Positions 53,673 through 63,500 of a DNA stretch of 64,000 nt are shown here, in pieces; the stretch's first letter is position 1; each line of letters begins with the position of its first letter. A model generated the notes under the pieces. The model searched no databases and was not told the DNA's origin. It worked only from the letters and a program-made list of their open reading frames with translations. The DNA comes from Thiodiazotropha sp040506775 (lineage in GTDB: Bacteria > Pseudomonadota > Gammaproteobacteria > Chromatiales > Chromatiaceae): contig JBEVWC010000014.1 of the NCBI GenBank assembly GCA_040506775.1, positions 62,001-126,000 of the forward strand. The letters are read 5' to 3'. Made by a program: the position numbers and the translations under genes.

Positions 53673-55760
53673 ATGTCAGGAAAACTGAACGAGACTAAGC
53701 AGGGGAACGGGGTTCCAGTCGATCCATCCGGTGAGGTGTCCCGGGTTCCCTCAGGCATCCGCTTTGGCCGTGCCATATGCGGTGTCCTGGAACAGGCGGA
53801 GCAGCGGGAATGGTGGCTCAGCGACGGGCAGGGCGGCTATGCAGGGGGTACCCTGGCGGGCAGTCTGACCCGGCGTTATCACGGATTGCTGATTTCCGCG
53901 GCTGCACCCGGCGAACAACGGCGGCTGCTGGTGGCCAAGGCAGACGCCACCTTGGAGATCGCTGGACGCAGCTGGCCCTTGTTCACCAATCGATGGTACG
54001 GAAAAGTCATCGAGCCTGCCGGCTATCGGCACCTGGAGCATTTTCAACTCCTGGGCCGCATGCCCTGCTGGCATTTCGCCTGTGATGAGTACTACCTGGA
54101 GATGCGGGTCTGGATGCCTGCGGAAGGCCGGACCACCTATGTGGCCTATCGCTACCGGGGGGGCTACGAAGCGTCTCAACCGGTGACCCTGTCGGTCAAC
54201 CTGCTGACCAACCGTAGGGATCATCATGGCAACCAGCCGGTCAACGGAACCACCGCCCAGGTCAGTGAGGACGGGGGACGCATCCGGGTTGAATGGCCCG
54301 AGGGTGAAGTGGTCCACGTACAGACCACCCAGGCCGGCTTTGAGCCCCAGCAACATTGGCATGAGGGATTTTTGCTGGCCCGTGAAACCGATCGTGGATT
54401 GCCGGATATCGACAACAATCTCTCCATCGGCCGCCTGGTATACGCCCTGGAGTCCGGGCAATGGGCCGGCTTTGCGGTCACCCTCGACGAGGATCATGCG
54501 TTTGACCTCGAATCCTCCATGCAGGCCTTCCTCCAGGGTGAGGCGCGCTTGAGCAATCCCTCGGATCAACCGGTGTTCGAGCAGGCTCCGGATTGGGTGC
54601 GTCAATTGCTGCTGGCGGCACATGCCTTTCCGATCCAGCGCCCGCTGCCGGGTAATGCCAGCCGGGCTTCAGTGATCGCCGGCTATCCCTGGTTTGCCGA
54701 TTGGGGACGGGACACCATGATCGCGCTGCCCGGCTTGACCCTGATCAGTGGTCAGCTGGAGCAGGCCCGCGGGATCCTCATGAGCTATGCGGAACTGGTG
54801 GATGGCGGGCAGCTTCCCAACCGGCTGGGTCAGGCGGGGGAAGAGCCGGCCTACAACAGCGTGGATGCCACCCTGTGGTACTTCGAGGCATGGCGCGCCT
54901 ACCTGGAAGCCCGGGACGATGCGGATGCGTTGCAGCAGGTCTACCCGGTTTTACAGGCGATCATCCAGGCCTATTCCCAGGGCACCCGCTACGGCATCGG
55001 CATGGATCCCCAGGATGGTTTGCTGCGCGCCGGTGAGCCGGGAACCCAGCTCACCTGGATGGATGCCAAGGTGGGAAACTGGGTGGTCACGCCGCGCATC
55101 GGCAAGCCTGTGGAGGTGAACGCACTGTGGTACCACGCCCTGAGGTGCATGCAGGCGTTTGCCCAGCGTCTCAACCGGCCCGACGAGGAGTACCGGGACC
55201 TCGCAGAGCAGGTGCGCAGCGGATTTCAACGATTCCGACGGGATGGGAGTGGGGCACTGTACGATGTCCTCGATACACCCTCCGGAGATGATCCGAGGCT
55301 GCGTCCCAACCAGATCCTCGCGCTCAGTCTGGAGTATTCACCGCTGGATCCGGAACACTGGCCGGGGGTGCTGGGTGTGTGTGGCCACGAGCTGCTCACT
55401 TCCTATGGACTGCGCTCCCTGAGTCCCCGGGACAAGGACTACCGCCATCACTACCAGGGCGGTGTGGCCGACCGTGATGGAGCCTATCACCAGGGTACGG
55501 TCTGGGCCTGGCTGCTGGGTCATTACGCCTGGGCGGAATACCGGGTCAGCGGCGATGCCCGGTTGGCATTGCGGCGCCTGGAACCCCTCGCGGATCATTT
55601 GCAGCATGCGGGCCTCGGAACGATCAGCGAGATTTTCGACGCCGACCCTCCGCACCGACCGAGAGGGGCGCCGGCCCAGGCCTGGTCGGTGGCCTGTACC
55701 CTGCAGACCTGGGTGCGCCTGCAAAGGGTCATTCAGTCTGAACGGCAGTCACTCGAGTGA
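53673..55760 (+). CDS. Glycogen debranching enzyme (amylo-alpha-1,6-glucosidase, archaeal/bacterial type)
   Basis: About 695 residues. N-terminal beta domain with EWWLSDGQGGYAGGTLAGSLTRRYHGLL, typical of the GDE N-terminal region, then an (alpha/alpha)6 GH133-like domain with SVIAGYPWFADWGRDTMIALPGL, NSVDATLWYFEA, TWMDAKVGNWVVTPRIGKPVEVNALWYHAL and GTVWAWLLGHYAWAEYR. It removes alpha-1,6 branches from glycogen. Starts possible at GTG 53664 or ATG 53673. Its stop overlaps the start of the next gene, so the two are translated together, pointing to one carbohydrate pathway. Confidence 0.92.
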   Translation: MSGKLNETKQGNGVPVDPSGEVSRVPSGIRFGRAICGVLEQAEQREWWLSDGQGGYAGGTLAGSLTRRYHGLLISAAAPGEQRRLLVAKADATLEIAGRSWPLFTNRWYGKVIEPAGYRHLEHFQLLGRMPCWHFACDEYYLEMRVWMPAEGRTTYVAYRYRGGYEASQPVTLSVNLLTNRRDHHGNQPVNGTTAQVSEDGGRIRVEWPEGEVVHVQTTQAGFEPQQHWHEGFLLARETDRGLPDIDNNLSIGRLVYALESGQWAGFAVTLDEDHAFDLESSMQAFLQGEARLSNPSDQPVFEQAPDWVRQLLLAAHAFPIQRPLPGNASRASVIAGYPWFADWGRDTMIALPGLTLISGQLEQARGILMSYAELVDGGQLPNRLGQAGEEPAYNSVDATLWYFEAWRAYLEARDDADALQQVYPVLQAIIQAYSQGTRYGIGMDPQDGLLRAGEPGTQLTWMDAKVGNWVVTPRIGKPVEVNALWYHALRCMQAFAQRLNRPDEEYRDLAEQVRSGFQRFRRDGSGALYDVLDTPSGDDPRLRPNQILALSLEYSPLDPEHWPGVLGVCGHELLTSYGLRSLSPRDKDYRHHYQGGVADRDGAYHQGTVWAWLLGHYAWAEYRVSGDARLALRRLEPLADHLQHAGLGTISEIFDADPPHRPRGAPAQAWSVACTLQTWVRLQRVIQSERQSLE

Positions 55761-58465
55761 GCCAGATTCACCCCCGAATGCCCGGCGAAGAGCGCAGGCG
55801 TCTGGAGCAGCAGTCCAGCGGAAGCGCAAACTGGCGGCTGTGGGGCCCCTATCTGGCGGAACGGGCCTGGGGTACGGTGCGGGAGGATTACAGTCCGGAC
55901 GGTACGGCCTGGGAGTATTTCGACCATGACCAGGCGCGCTCGAGGGCCTATCGCTGGAGCGAGGACGGGCTGGGGGGGCTGTGTGATGAACAGCAACGCC
56001 TGTGTTTCGCCCTTGCCCTGTGGAACGGGCAGGATCCGTATCTCAAGGAGCGTGCCTTTGGTCTCACCGGTAATCAGGGCAATCGGGGCGAGGACGTCAA
56101 GGAGTACTATTTCTACACCGATGCGACCCCGAGTCATAGCTGGCTGCGCTACCTCTACAAATATCCCCAGATGGCCTATCCCTATCAACGTCTGGTGGAT
56201 GAGAACCGGCAACGGGGACGCACAGATCCGCCTTTCAATTTGCTCGACAGCGGGGTGTTCGATGAACGCCGCTACTGGGATGTGGATGTCTGCTACGCCA
56301 AGGCGGCGCCGGATCGGATCAAGATCCGCATTCGGGTATGCAATTGCGGCGACCGGCCCGCGGAACTGGAACTGATTCCGCAACTCTGGTTCCGTAATAC
56401 CTGGTCGTGGAATCCGGACGAGCAACCGGCCAAGCCACAACTTTCACCTGACGACCCTCCCGCCGGAGCGCACTGGAGCGTGCGTGCCGATCACCCGGAG
56501 TTAGGGACCTATCACCTCTATGGGGAACAGCAGGCGGAGTTGCTGTTCACGGAAAACGAAACCAATACCCAAAGGTTGTGGGGGCTGCCCGCCGCAACGA
56601 CCTACGTCAAGGACGGCTTTCACCGATACATCGTTTCCGGGGAAACCGATGCGGTAAATCCTCAGTCGAACGGGACCAAGTTCGGTGCCCGATACCGCTT
56701 GAAGATCGCACCGGGGGAAACCCATCAGGTCGACCTGGTACTCAGCGGAGTCGCGCTGGAACGACCGTTTGCGGAAATCGAACGGGTACTGGCATTGCGC
56801 CGTTCCGAGGCGGACATGTTCTATGATGATCTGCTCCCGGAGGCGGGTCTCGAAGATCACCGGATCATGCGCCAGGCCCTGGCGGGGATGATCTGGAACA
56901 AGCAGTATTTTCACTATGATGTACTGCAGTGGCTGAACGGGGATCGGAATGCACCGCCCGAGCAGCGTAAATCCGGACGTAATGCACAATGGCGACACCT
57001 GAATGCCGCGGATGTGCTGAGTATGCCGGACACCTGGGAATACCCCTGGTTCGCCGCCTGGGATCTGGCCTTCCATGCCGTGGCCCTGGCCCTGGTCGAT
57101 GTGGATTTCGCCAAGCGGCAGCTGGAACTGCTGCTGGGGGAAAACTACCTGCATCCCAACGGCCAGATACCCGCCTACGAATGGTCCTTCAGTGATGTGA
57201 ACCCGCCGGTGCATGCCTGGGCCGCATTGAAGATGTTCCGCGCGGAACGGATGCAGACGGGACAGGGCGATCGGCGCTTCCTGCAACGGGTGTTCCACAA
57301 ACTCCTGCTCAACTACGCCTGGTGGATCAACCGCAAGGACCGCTTCGGCCAGAACCTGTTCGAAGGGGGGTTTCTTGGACTGGACAACATATCCGTATAT
57401 GACCGATCCAAACCCCTGCCTCCCGGGTACGCCCTGAAACAGGCGGATGCCACCGGCTGGATGGCGATGTTCGCCCTCAACATGACCATGATGGCCCTGG
57501 AACTCGCGGTTGAGGACAGCGACTACGAGAACATCGCGATCCAGAGCTACAAGCAGTTTCTCGCCATCGCCAAGGCGATCAGTGGCGGAGACGGGCAGGG
57601 CAGCTCCCTGTGGGACCCGGACGCGGGTTTCTTCAAGGATCTTCTGATCGCCCCGGACGGATCCCACCACCGCATCGATGTCTATTCCTGGGTCGGCCTG
57701 ATCCCCCTGTTCGCCACCGAGGTGGTCGATGCCCGTCTGCTGCAGACTGTGCCGCGTTTCCGTGAGATTCTCAGGGAACACAAACTCGGGCTGTTTCAGG
57801 GCAGTTACGTCTGTGCCTGCCCGGAGTGGGAGAACGAACAGGGTGAGCATCTGCTGGCACTGGTGGATCACTCCATGTTGCCGCGCATCCTCAACCGGCT
57901 GCTGCATGAGGACGAGTTTCTCTCACCCTACGGGGTGCGCAGTCTGAGCAAACAGCATGAACATCTCCAGGACCTGGGGGATCTGCCCGGGATCGGGCGC
58001 ACCCGCATTCGCTATGTTCCTGGGGAGTCCGAGAGTGGCTTGTTCGGCGGCAACTCGAACTGGCGCGGGCCGGTATGGCTGCCCACCAACTATGCCCTGG
58101 TACAGGCTCTGGAGAAGTACCACCGCTTCCTCGGGGACCGCTTCAAGTTCCAGGTGCCCTGCCTGCCCGGGGAGTCCCTCACCCTGCTGGAGATCGCCAG
58201 CCTGATCGCTGACCGCCTGGTGGATCTGTACCGCCGCGACGATGAAGGCCGGATTCCCGCCCTGCGACGGGACAGTCCCTTTCAGACCGATACGGGCTGG
58301 CAGCATCTCAATCTCTTCTACGAATACTTCCATGCCGAAACCGGCCAGGGACTGGGTGCCGCCCATCAGACCGGATGGACCGGATTACTGGCCAACCTGG
58401 TGATGCGCCGCTACCGTCGGGATATTCCGGTGTTCCTTGGCGAGGACGAGTCCCACAGTCTCTGA
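55757..58465 (+). CDS. Large glycoside hydrolase-like protein (MGH1/GH63-like)
   Basis: 902 residues from a GTG start that overlaps the preceding TGA (GTGA). N-terminal beta region, then an alpha/alpha-barrel with RQALAGMIWNKQYFHYDVLQWLNGD, MPDTWEYPWFAAWDLAFHAVALALVD, GQIPAYEWSFSDVNPPVHAWAALKMF, GVRSLSKQHEH and SNWRGPVWLPTNYALVQALEKYH. These resemble the GH63/MGH1-like family of glucosidase-type enzymes. Acidic pairs in EYPWFAAWD and EWSFSD are candidates for catalysis. With the debranching enzyme it probably handles glycogen or a trehalose/glucosylglycerate-type glucoside; substrate not determined. Confidence 0.88.
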   Translation: MSQIHPRMPGEERRRLEQQSSGSANWRLWGPYLAERAWGTVREDYSPDGTAWEYFDHDQARSRAYRWSEDGLGGLCDEQQRLCFALALWNGQDPYLKERAFGLTGNQGNRGEDVKEYYFYTDATPSHSWLRYLYKYPQMAYPYQRLVDENRQRGRTDPPFNLLDSGVFDERRYWDVDVCYAKAAPDRIKIRIRVCNCGDRPAELELIPQLWFRNTWSWNPDEQPAKPQLSPDDPPAGAHWSVRADHPELGTYHLYGEQQAELLFTENETNTQRLWGLPAATTYVKDGFHRYIVSGETDAVNPQSNGTKFGARYRLKIAPGETHQVDLVLSGVALERPFAEIERVLALRRSEADMFYDDLLPEAGLEDHRIMRQALAGMIWNKQYFHYDVLQWLNGDRNAPPEQRKSGRNAQWRHLNAADVLSMPDTWEYPWFAAWDLAFHAVALALVDVDFAKRQLELLLGENYLHPNGQIPAYEWSFSDVNPPVHAWAALKMFRAERMQTGQGDRRFLQRVFHKLLLNYAWWINRKDRFGQNLFEGGFLGLDNISVYDRSKPLPPGYALKQADATGWMAMFALNMTMMALELAVEDSDYENIAIQSYKQFLAIAKAISGGDGQGSSLWDPDAGFFKDLLIAPDGSHHRIDVYSWVGLIPLFATEVVDARLLQTVPRFREILREHKLGLFQGSYVCACPEWENEQGEHLLALVDHSMLPRILNRLLHEDEFLSPYGVRSLSKQHEHLQDLGDLPGIGRTRIRYVPGESESGLFGGNSNWRGPVWLPTNYALVQALEKYHRFLGDRFKFQVPCLPGESLTLLEIASLIADRLVDLYRRDDEGRIPALRRDSPFQTDTGWQHLNLFYEYFHAETGQGLGAAHQTGWTGLLANLVMRRYRRDIPVFLGEDESHSL

Positions 58466-58514
58466 GTCCGACCCGGATGGCGCTGGATTGGAGAATTGGC
58501 CAGTGGCGGAAAAA

Positions 58515-58770
58515 AAGTTTTGAGTTGTGAGTGATGAGTTTTGAGTTTATGTGTTCGCTACGCTCACGGTTTTATGACCCCCCTCCCAGGCCCGCTCCCG
58601 CAATGGGAGAGGGAACGCATGAATCAAGACTGGATCGAACAGACAGTTCAATTCCACAGCCCGGCAAGAAGTGGACGGCGCACTCTAAAAGGTCTTCCCC
58701 TCTCCCCTTGCGGGAGCAGGCCAGGGAGAGGGGGCTCAATACCGATAAGCGCAGCGAACACCCAATCCCA
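58515..58770. repeat. Heptamer-array element E, degenerate and interrupted
   Basis: Left array 58515-58549: AAGTTTT, GAGTTGT, GAGTGAT, GAGTTTT, GAGTTTA. It is followed by TGTGTTCGCTACGCTCACGG, the same core as in element C (reverse complement). At 58744-58763 the other core half appears (GATAAGCGCAGCGAACACCC, compare AATAAGCGTGAGCGTAGCGAACACC in element C), but the right array is degenerate. The middle is filled by a different inverted repeat (58578-58734), so one element seems to have inserted into another. It starts 50 bp after the MGH1-like gene. Confidence 0.7.
58578..58734. repeat. Inverted repeat element nested inside element E
   Basis: Arms at 58578-58613 and 58697-58734 are imperfect reverse complements, with a shared GC-rich pattern of CCCTCCCAGGCCCGCTCCCG against CGGGAGCAGGCCAGGGAGAG. 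About 83 bp of apparently non-coding spacer lie between. CCCTCTCCC...GGGAGAGGG repeats of this kind are common intergenic elements in gammaproteobacteria. Confidence 0.75.
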
Positions 58771-58836
58771 ACACCCATAGCAATGCTGGCGGCGGAACCA
58801 ATCACTGAGCCTCATGGGTAATCAGAAAGAATTTTT

Positions 58837-58890
58837 CGCAAATGAACGCCGCACGATAGGCTCTGTTCACGGATTTCGCGTTCATTTGTG
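58837..58890. repeat. Inverted repeat CGCAAATGAACGC / GCGTTCATTTGTG
   Basis: 12 of 13 positions pair, loop about 28 nt. It is a further intergenic dyad in the 650-bp non-coding stretch before the gene at 59121; no coding potential there. Confidence 0.6.
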
Positions 58891-59120
58891 GTGATTGGCG
58901 AAGATTTGCGGTCAATACCCATAACAAAGTCTCATGGATCACCTCGATACACATCACGCGCTTTCCCTTGGGTTGTCGTGGGGTAGGTTATTTGTCCCGT
59001 TCATGAGGATATCCGGGGAAGTAATGACCCCATAGGAGCGATCGTTTTGCTTTCATCCCGCGGCCTGTTTAGGGTGCTATCCACTGACTATGGCCCACTT
59101 CATCGCAGGAGGTTTGTTTC

Positions 59121-60287
59121 ATGAAGTACGGTCCTCGCGAGATCACCACCCCCTTCCGCCCCATTCCATTGGAGGTGCCTGAGGGCATGAAGCCCAACGA
59201 GTTTTTCAACAGTACTGAAAATCTCAACGACCTGGTGCACAACAACGGTCTGCTGGTGAACCCGGAAAATCTCCTGCTTTACCGTAAAGCCCTTGGCCAC
59301 AGCACCGAATTCGATACCTCGATCATCTACAACACCTCCAAGGTGATTCTCAATCCGCTGGGCCGACCGGTGCGTCGTACTCAGGTGCCCGGGGAAGTGC
59401 GCCACGTATGGAACCGCATGAATCAGATCATCATCGAGTACATGCTGGAGCGTTACCCCGATCCCAACGAACACCTGGTGCTGGCCGGAGAGGCGAGCCT
59501 GGATGCCACCTGGCCGCTCACTTCACCGGGGGTGCCGAGTATCCGCATGCTGCACAACCATTTCATCGTGTTTCCCATGGATCAGCTGCGCAAGGCGGAG
59601 ATCGCCAATCCGGACAACCCCAACCTCACCGATGGCGGGCAGCACAGCCTGTTCCAGTCCTACATGCGGGATGTCTACCGGGAGTTTTTCGACAAGGCCC
59701 TGGATCTCAAGGTGCTCAAAAGCATCAGCTCCGATGAGTCCGGTATGCGCCTGACCGGCTACCCCCAGGGATTGCCCTGCTGGGAGATCCGCGGTGGCGG
59801 GCATGCCCTGAAGAATATCCGCTTCTGGCATGAATATGATGCCATCCTGGAAGGCTTCATCGATTTCTACCGTACCTTTTTCAGCCAGGTGTCGACCCGT
59901 AACGCACCCATGCCGAAGGATGTTCACTACCCGGATCAGGTGGAGTCCGTTCTGCTGTTCAATAACGATTTCCTGGGTGCCGCAAAGAAGGTGCGTGAAC
60001 GTTGTATCATCGATGCGAAATACGCCAATTCGATCCGTTGGCAACCCGCCTTCAAGCAGCTCATCTACCGTAATGAGGAGGGTAAGCTGATCGTCACCAT
60101 CAGCCAGAACTCCATCGGCAACGCGATCACCGAGTTGCTGGGCGTGGTGGTCAAGCGGGTACCGGACACCGAGGCCTATGAACAGGCTGAACCGGCCCTG
60201 CTGGAGAAATTGCTGGAGGTTCGCAATCGGCTTGTTGAGGCCGATCTGGGCGAGGGGATCGGCACGGAGTACTGGCCGGCCTCATGA
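59121..60287 (+). CDS. Conserved-looking protein of unknown function (388 aa)
   Basis: 388 residues with AGGAGG 11 nt before the ATG (59108-59113), so certainly translated. No signal peptide or membrane span; soluble mixed alpha/beta composition. Notable stretches: EVRHVWNRMNQIIIEYMLERYPDPNEHLVLAGEASLDATWPL, GVPSIRMLHNHFIVFPMDQLR (two His around an Asn, loosely like HIT/GalT-type nucleotide-handling sites), and CWEIRGGGHALKNIRFWHEYDAILEGFIDFYRTFF. I do not recognise the family. It follows the glycogen-type enzymes and precedes the sensor kinase, and could belong to either neighbourhood. Confidence 0.8.
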   Translation: MKYGPREITTPFRPIPLEVPEGMKPNEFFNSTENLNDLVHNNGLLVNPENLLLYRKALGHSTEFDTSIIYNTSKVILNPLGRPVRRTQVPGEVRHVWNRMNQIIIEYMLERYPDPNEHLVLAGEASLDATWPLTSPGVPSIRMLHNHFIVFPMDQLRKAEIANPDNPNLTDGGQHSLFQSYMRDVYREFFDKALDLKVLKSISSDESGMRLTGYPQGLPCWEIRGGGHALKNIRFWHEYDAILEGFIDFYRTFFSQVSTRNAPMPKDVHYPDQVESVLLFNNDFLGAAKKVRERCIIDAKYANSIRWQPAFKQLIYRNEEGKLIVTISQNSIGNAITELLGVVVKRVPDTEAYEQAEPALLEKLLEVRNRLVEADLGEGIGTEYWPAS

Positions 60288-60508
60288 TCCAGATCAGGGA
60301 GCCATGAACCGATACTGGCTTTCTACACAGTTCCTGCCTTAAATTGTAAAAAATATGATACAAACTGGGTGTCGGTAATACGGCGCTGACAGGATGTGTT
60401 CAGTATCAGAGGCAAAGGGGAGGGGGAACTGTGCGTCACAAGTCTGTGAAAGGGAAATTCGCCGATGGCAACCGGCGGGCTGGTGGATAAGCCCAGGGAC
60501 AGCTCTTC

Positions 60509-63500
60509 ATGCTCAGAACTGTCATACACCGGCTGATCCTGCTGATACTCATTTGTGTCTCACCCCTGAGTCTGTCTGCCGGGGCACCCCCATCTCAGGA
60601 TGCACCTGATACATCCGACCCTGTGACCGCCGACCCGGACGGGACCCTGGTCATCGCTGGAAGTTGGAATCTGCCCCCCTTCAGTCAACTGGACAGTGCC
60701 GGTCAACCGACAGGCATCGGGGTGGATATCTGGGAATTGTGGGCCCAGCGGACCGGTCGCAAAATCCGCTTTCGGCTTTCCAATCTGATGGACTCCCTGG
60801 AGGATCTCAAACAGGGACGGGCGGATTTTCATATGGGCCTGTATGCCTCTTCGCAACGCAGCGAATGGCTGACATTCTCCAAACCCTACCTGAGCGCTCC
60901 CGCCACCCTCTACTTTCGGCCCAAGGGGGATCGCCCGACCCGTCTGGCGGATCTGGATGGCAAGCGCATCGGCATTCTGGGACCCCCGCCCAAGACCCTC
61001 TTCACCCAGCAGTTGCCCCGGGCCGAAGCGGTGGTTTATGAAAACATCCCGCGCATGATCGAGGCCATGGATCAGAATGCCATCGAGGGATTCATCGCGG
61101 ACCGTCCCTCCACTGAAATGATCCTCTTGCGCCAGGGTCGGCGGGGAGACTTCGTACCCTTGTCCCGGGACCTCTATCAAGCCGAACTAAGGGTCGGGGT
61201 GAAGAAGACAAGCGCCGATCTGCTGGAGGTCATCGAACAGGGTCTGGATCTGCTTACCCGGGAGGAACTGGAAGCCATCCTCAGCCGCTGGCTGGGCGCC
61301 AGCATCGACTATGGCCAGTTCCTGCCGCGTTACGATTCGGTGGGACTGTCACGCAAGGAGAAGACCTGGGTTGAACAGCATCCGGTCCTCAGAATCGCGG
61401 TTGACCCGATCTTCGCACCCTATGAATTCATTGATGATCAACAGAATCACCAGGGGATATCCGCGGATTTTCTCAGTCTCCTGGGCCGTCGCCTCGGCCT
61501 GGAGTTTCGCCTGATTCCGACCTCTGACTGGGATCACTCGGTCCAACTCGGCTACGACAAGCAGGTGGACCTCCTGCCCATGATCAACCGCACCGAGGAG
61601 CGGGAGCAACATCTGATTTTCACCGATGCCTATTTCCTCTCCCGCCGGGTGATCATTACACGGGGACTGCGCAATGACCTGAACAGTGAAGCGGAACTGG
61701 CCGGCAAGCGCCTGGCCCTGCCCACAGGTTATTCGATAAATGAGATCATCACCCGGGATCATCCCGATGTCACGATCATCGAAGTGGCGGATATCCCCAC
61801 CGCCCTGCTCAAGGTCTCCGAGGGAACCGCGGACGCGACCATCCTGAGTATCGGCGTGGCCGGATACTGGATGGAGCGCAGTGAGATCAGCAATCTGCGC
61901 ATCACCGGCAATTACGGACGCCCGAGTGTGCTTGCCATGGCAGTACGCAACGACTGGCCTGAACTGGCCGCCATCCTGCAAAAGGGTCTCGACAGCATCA
62001 GCGACGATGAGCGTCAGCAGATCCGGCGCCGCTGGATCACCCTGAATCCGGGTGAGATACCCAGCCTCAACAATCCCAAGGTCAGTCTCGATCTGAGCGT
62101 CAAGGAGTGGTCTTGGCTATCGAAGCACTCCAGTATCCGGATTGGCATCGACCCCAACTGGGAGCCCATTGAGTATGTCACCCTGGAGGGAAAATATCGG
62201 GGCATCTCCTCGCGCTTCATGAAACGTCTCAGTGAGATCATCGGCATCGGCCTTTCCCTGGAACCCAACCTGACCTGGCAGCAGGTGATGCAGAAGGCGG
62301 AATCCGGAGAGATCGATGTTCTGCCCGCCGTCACCCCCTCGCCGGAACGGATGCTTTACCTGAGTTTCACCGAGCCCTATCTGCAGTCGCCCATCATGAT
62401 CTTCAATCGCAAGAATGCGCCTCTGTTGACCGGCCTCCCGGAACTCAAGGGGCAGCGGGTTGCGGTGGTGAAGAATTACGTGGTGGAGGAGAACCTGAAA
62501 CGGGATCGACCGGATCTGGATCTGTTTACATTCAGCACGGCGGAGCAGGCACTGCGGGCTCTGGCCGCAGGCAAGGTAGATGCCTATGTCGGCAATCTCA
62601 CCATTGGCAGCTTTCTCATCGACAACCTGGGACTGAGCAATCTCAAGGTGGCGGCTCCCACGCCTTATAACAGCGCGCTGTCGATCGGAGTGCGCAAGGA
62701 CAGCCCCGAACTGTTGAGCATTCTGGAGAAGGCCCTGGCTTCCATCGGTGAAGATGAACGCCGCGAGATGCGTCAGGAATCCCTGGCGATACGCTACGAA
62801 GTGGAGGTGAACTACACCCTGCTGTGGCAGGTGATCGGTGGCGCTTCGGTGCTGCTGTTGCTGAGTTTTCTCTGGCTCGCTCAGACCCGCAGACAAAAGC
62901 AGGCGCTTGCCGCCGCCAAAGCGGAGGCGGATCAGGCGAATCAGTTCAAGACCTATTTTCTGGCCAATATGAGTCATGAAATCCGTACCCCCATGAATGC
63001 GATTGTTGGGTTTGGTCATCTGGCACTGCAGACCGAACTCTCCCAACGCCAACGTCACTACATTGAAAAGATCCAGGTGTCAGCCAACGCACTGCTCAAC
63101 GTGATCAACGATGTGCTTGATTTCACCAAGATCGAGGCGGGCAAGCTGGATATCGAGCAGGTCGCTTTTTCCCTCGGTGAGGTGCTGGACAACCTGGTCA
63201 GCATCAATGCCATCCGGGCCGAGGAAAAGGGTCTGGAACTGCTGCTCCAGCAGGACCTGCAGGTGCCTGATCAACTGATCGGCGATCCCCTGCGGTTGGG
63301 GCAGGTGCTGGTCAACCTGGTGTCCAATGCCATCAAGTTCACGGAGAAGGGCGAAGTGACCATCCAGGTCAATGAGTTGGAACGCGAAGGTGAGCGGGTG
63401 CGTTTGAAATTCAGTATCGAGGATACCGGGATCGGCATCCCGCGTGATCAGGTGGAGCGCTTGTTCGATGCCTTTACCCAACTGGATGGCTCCACCACGA

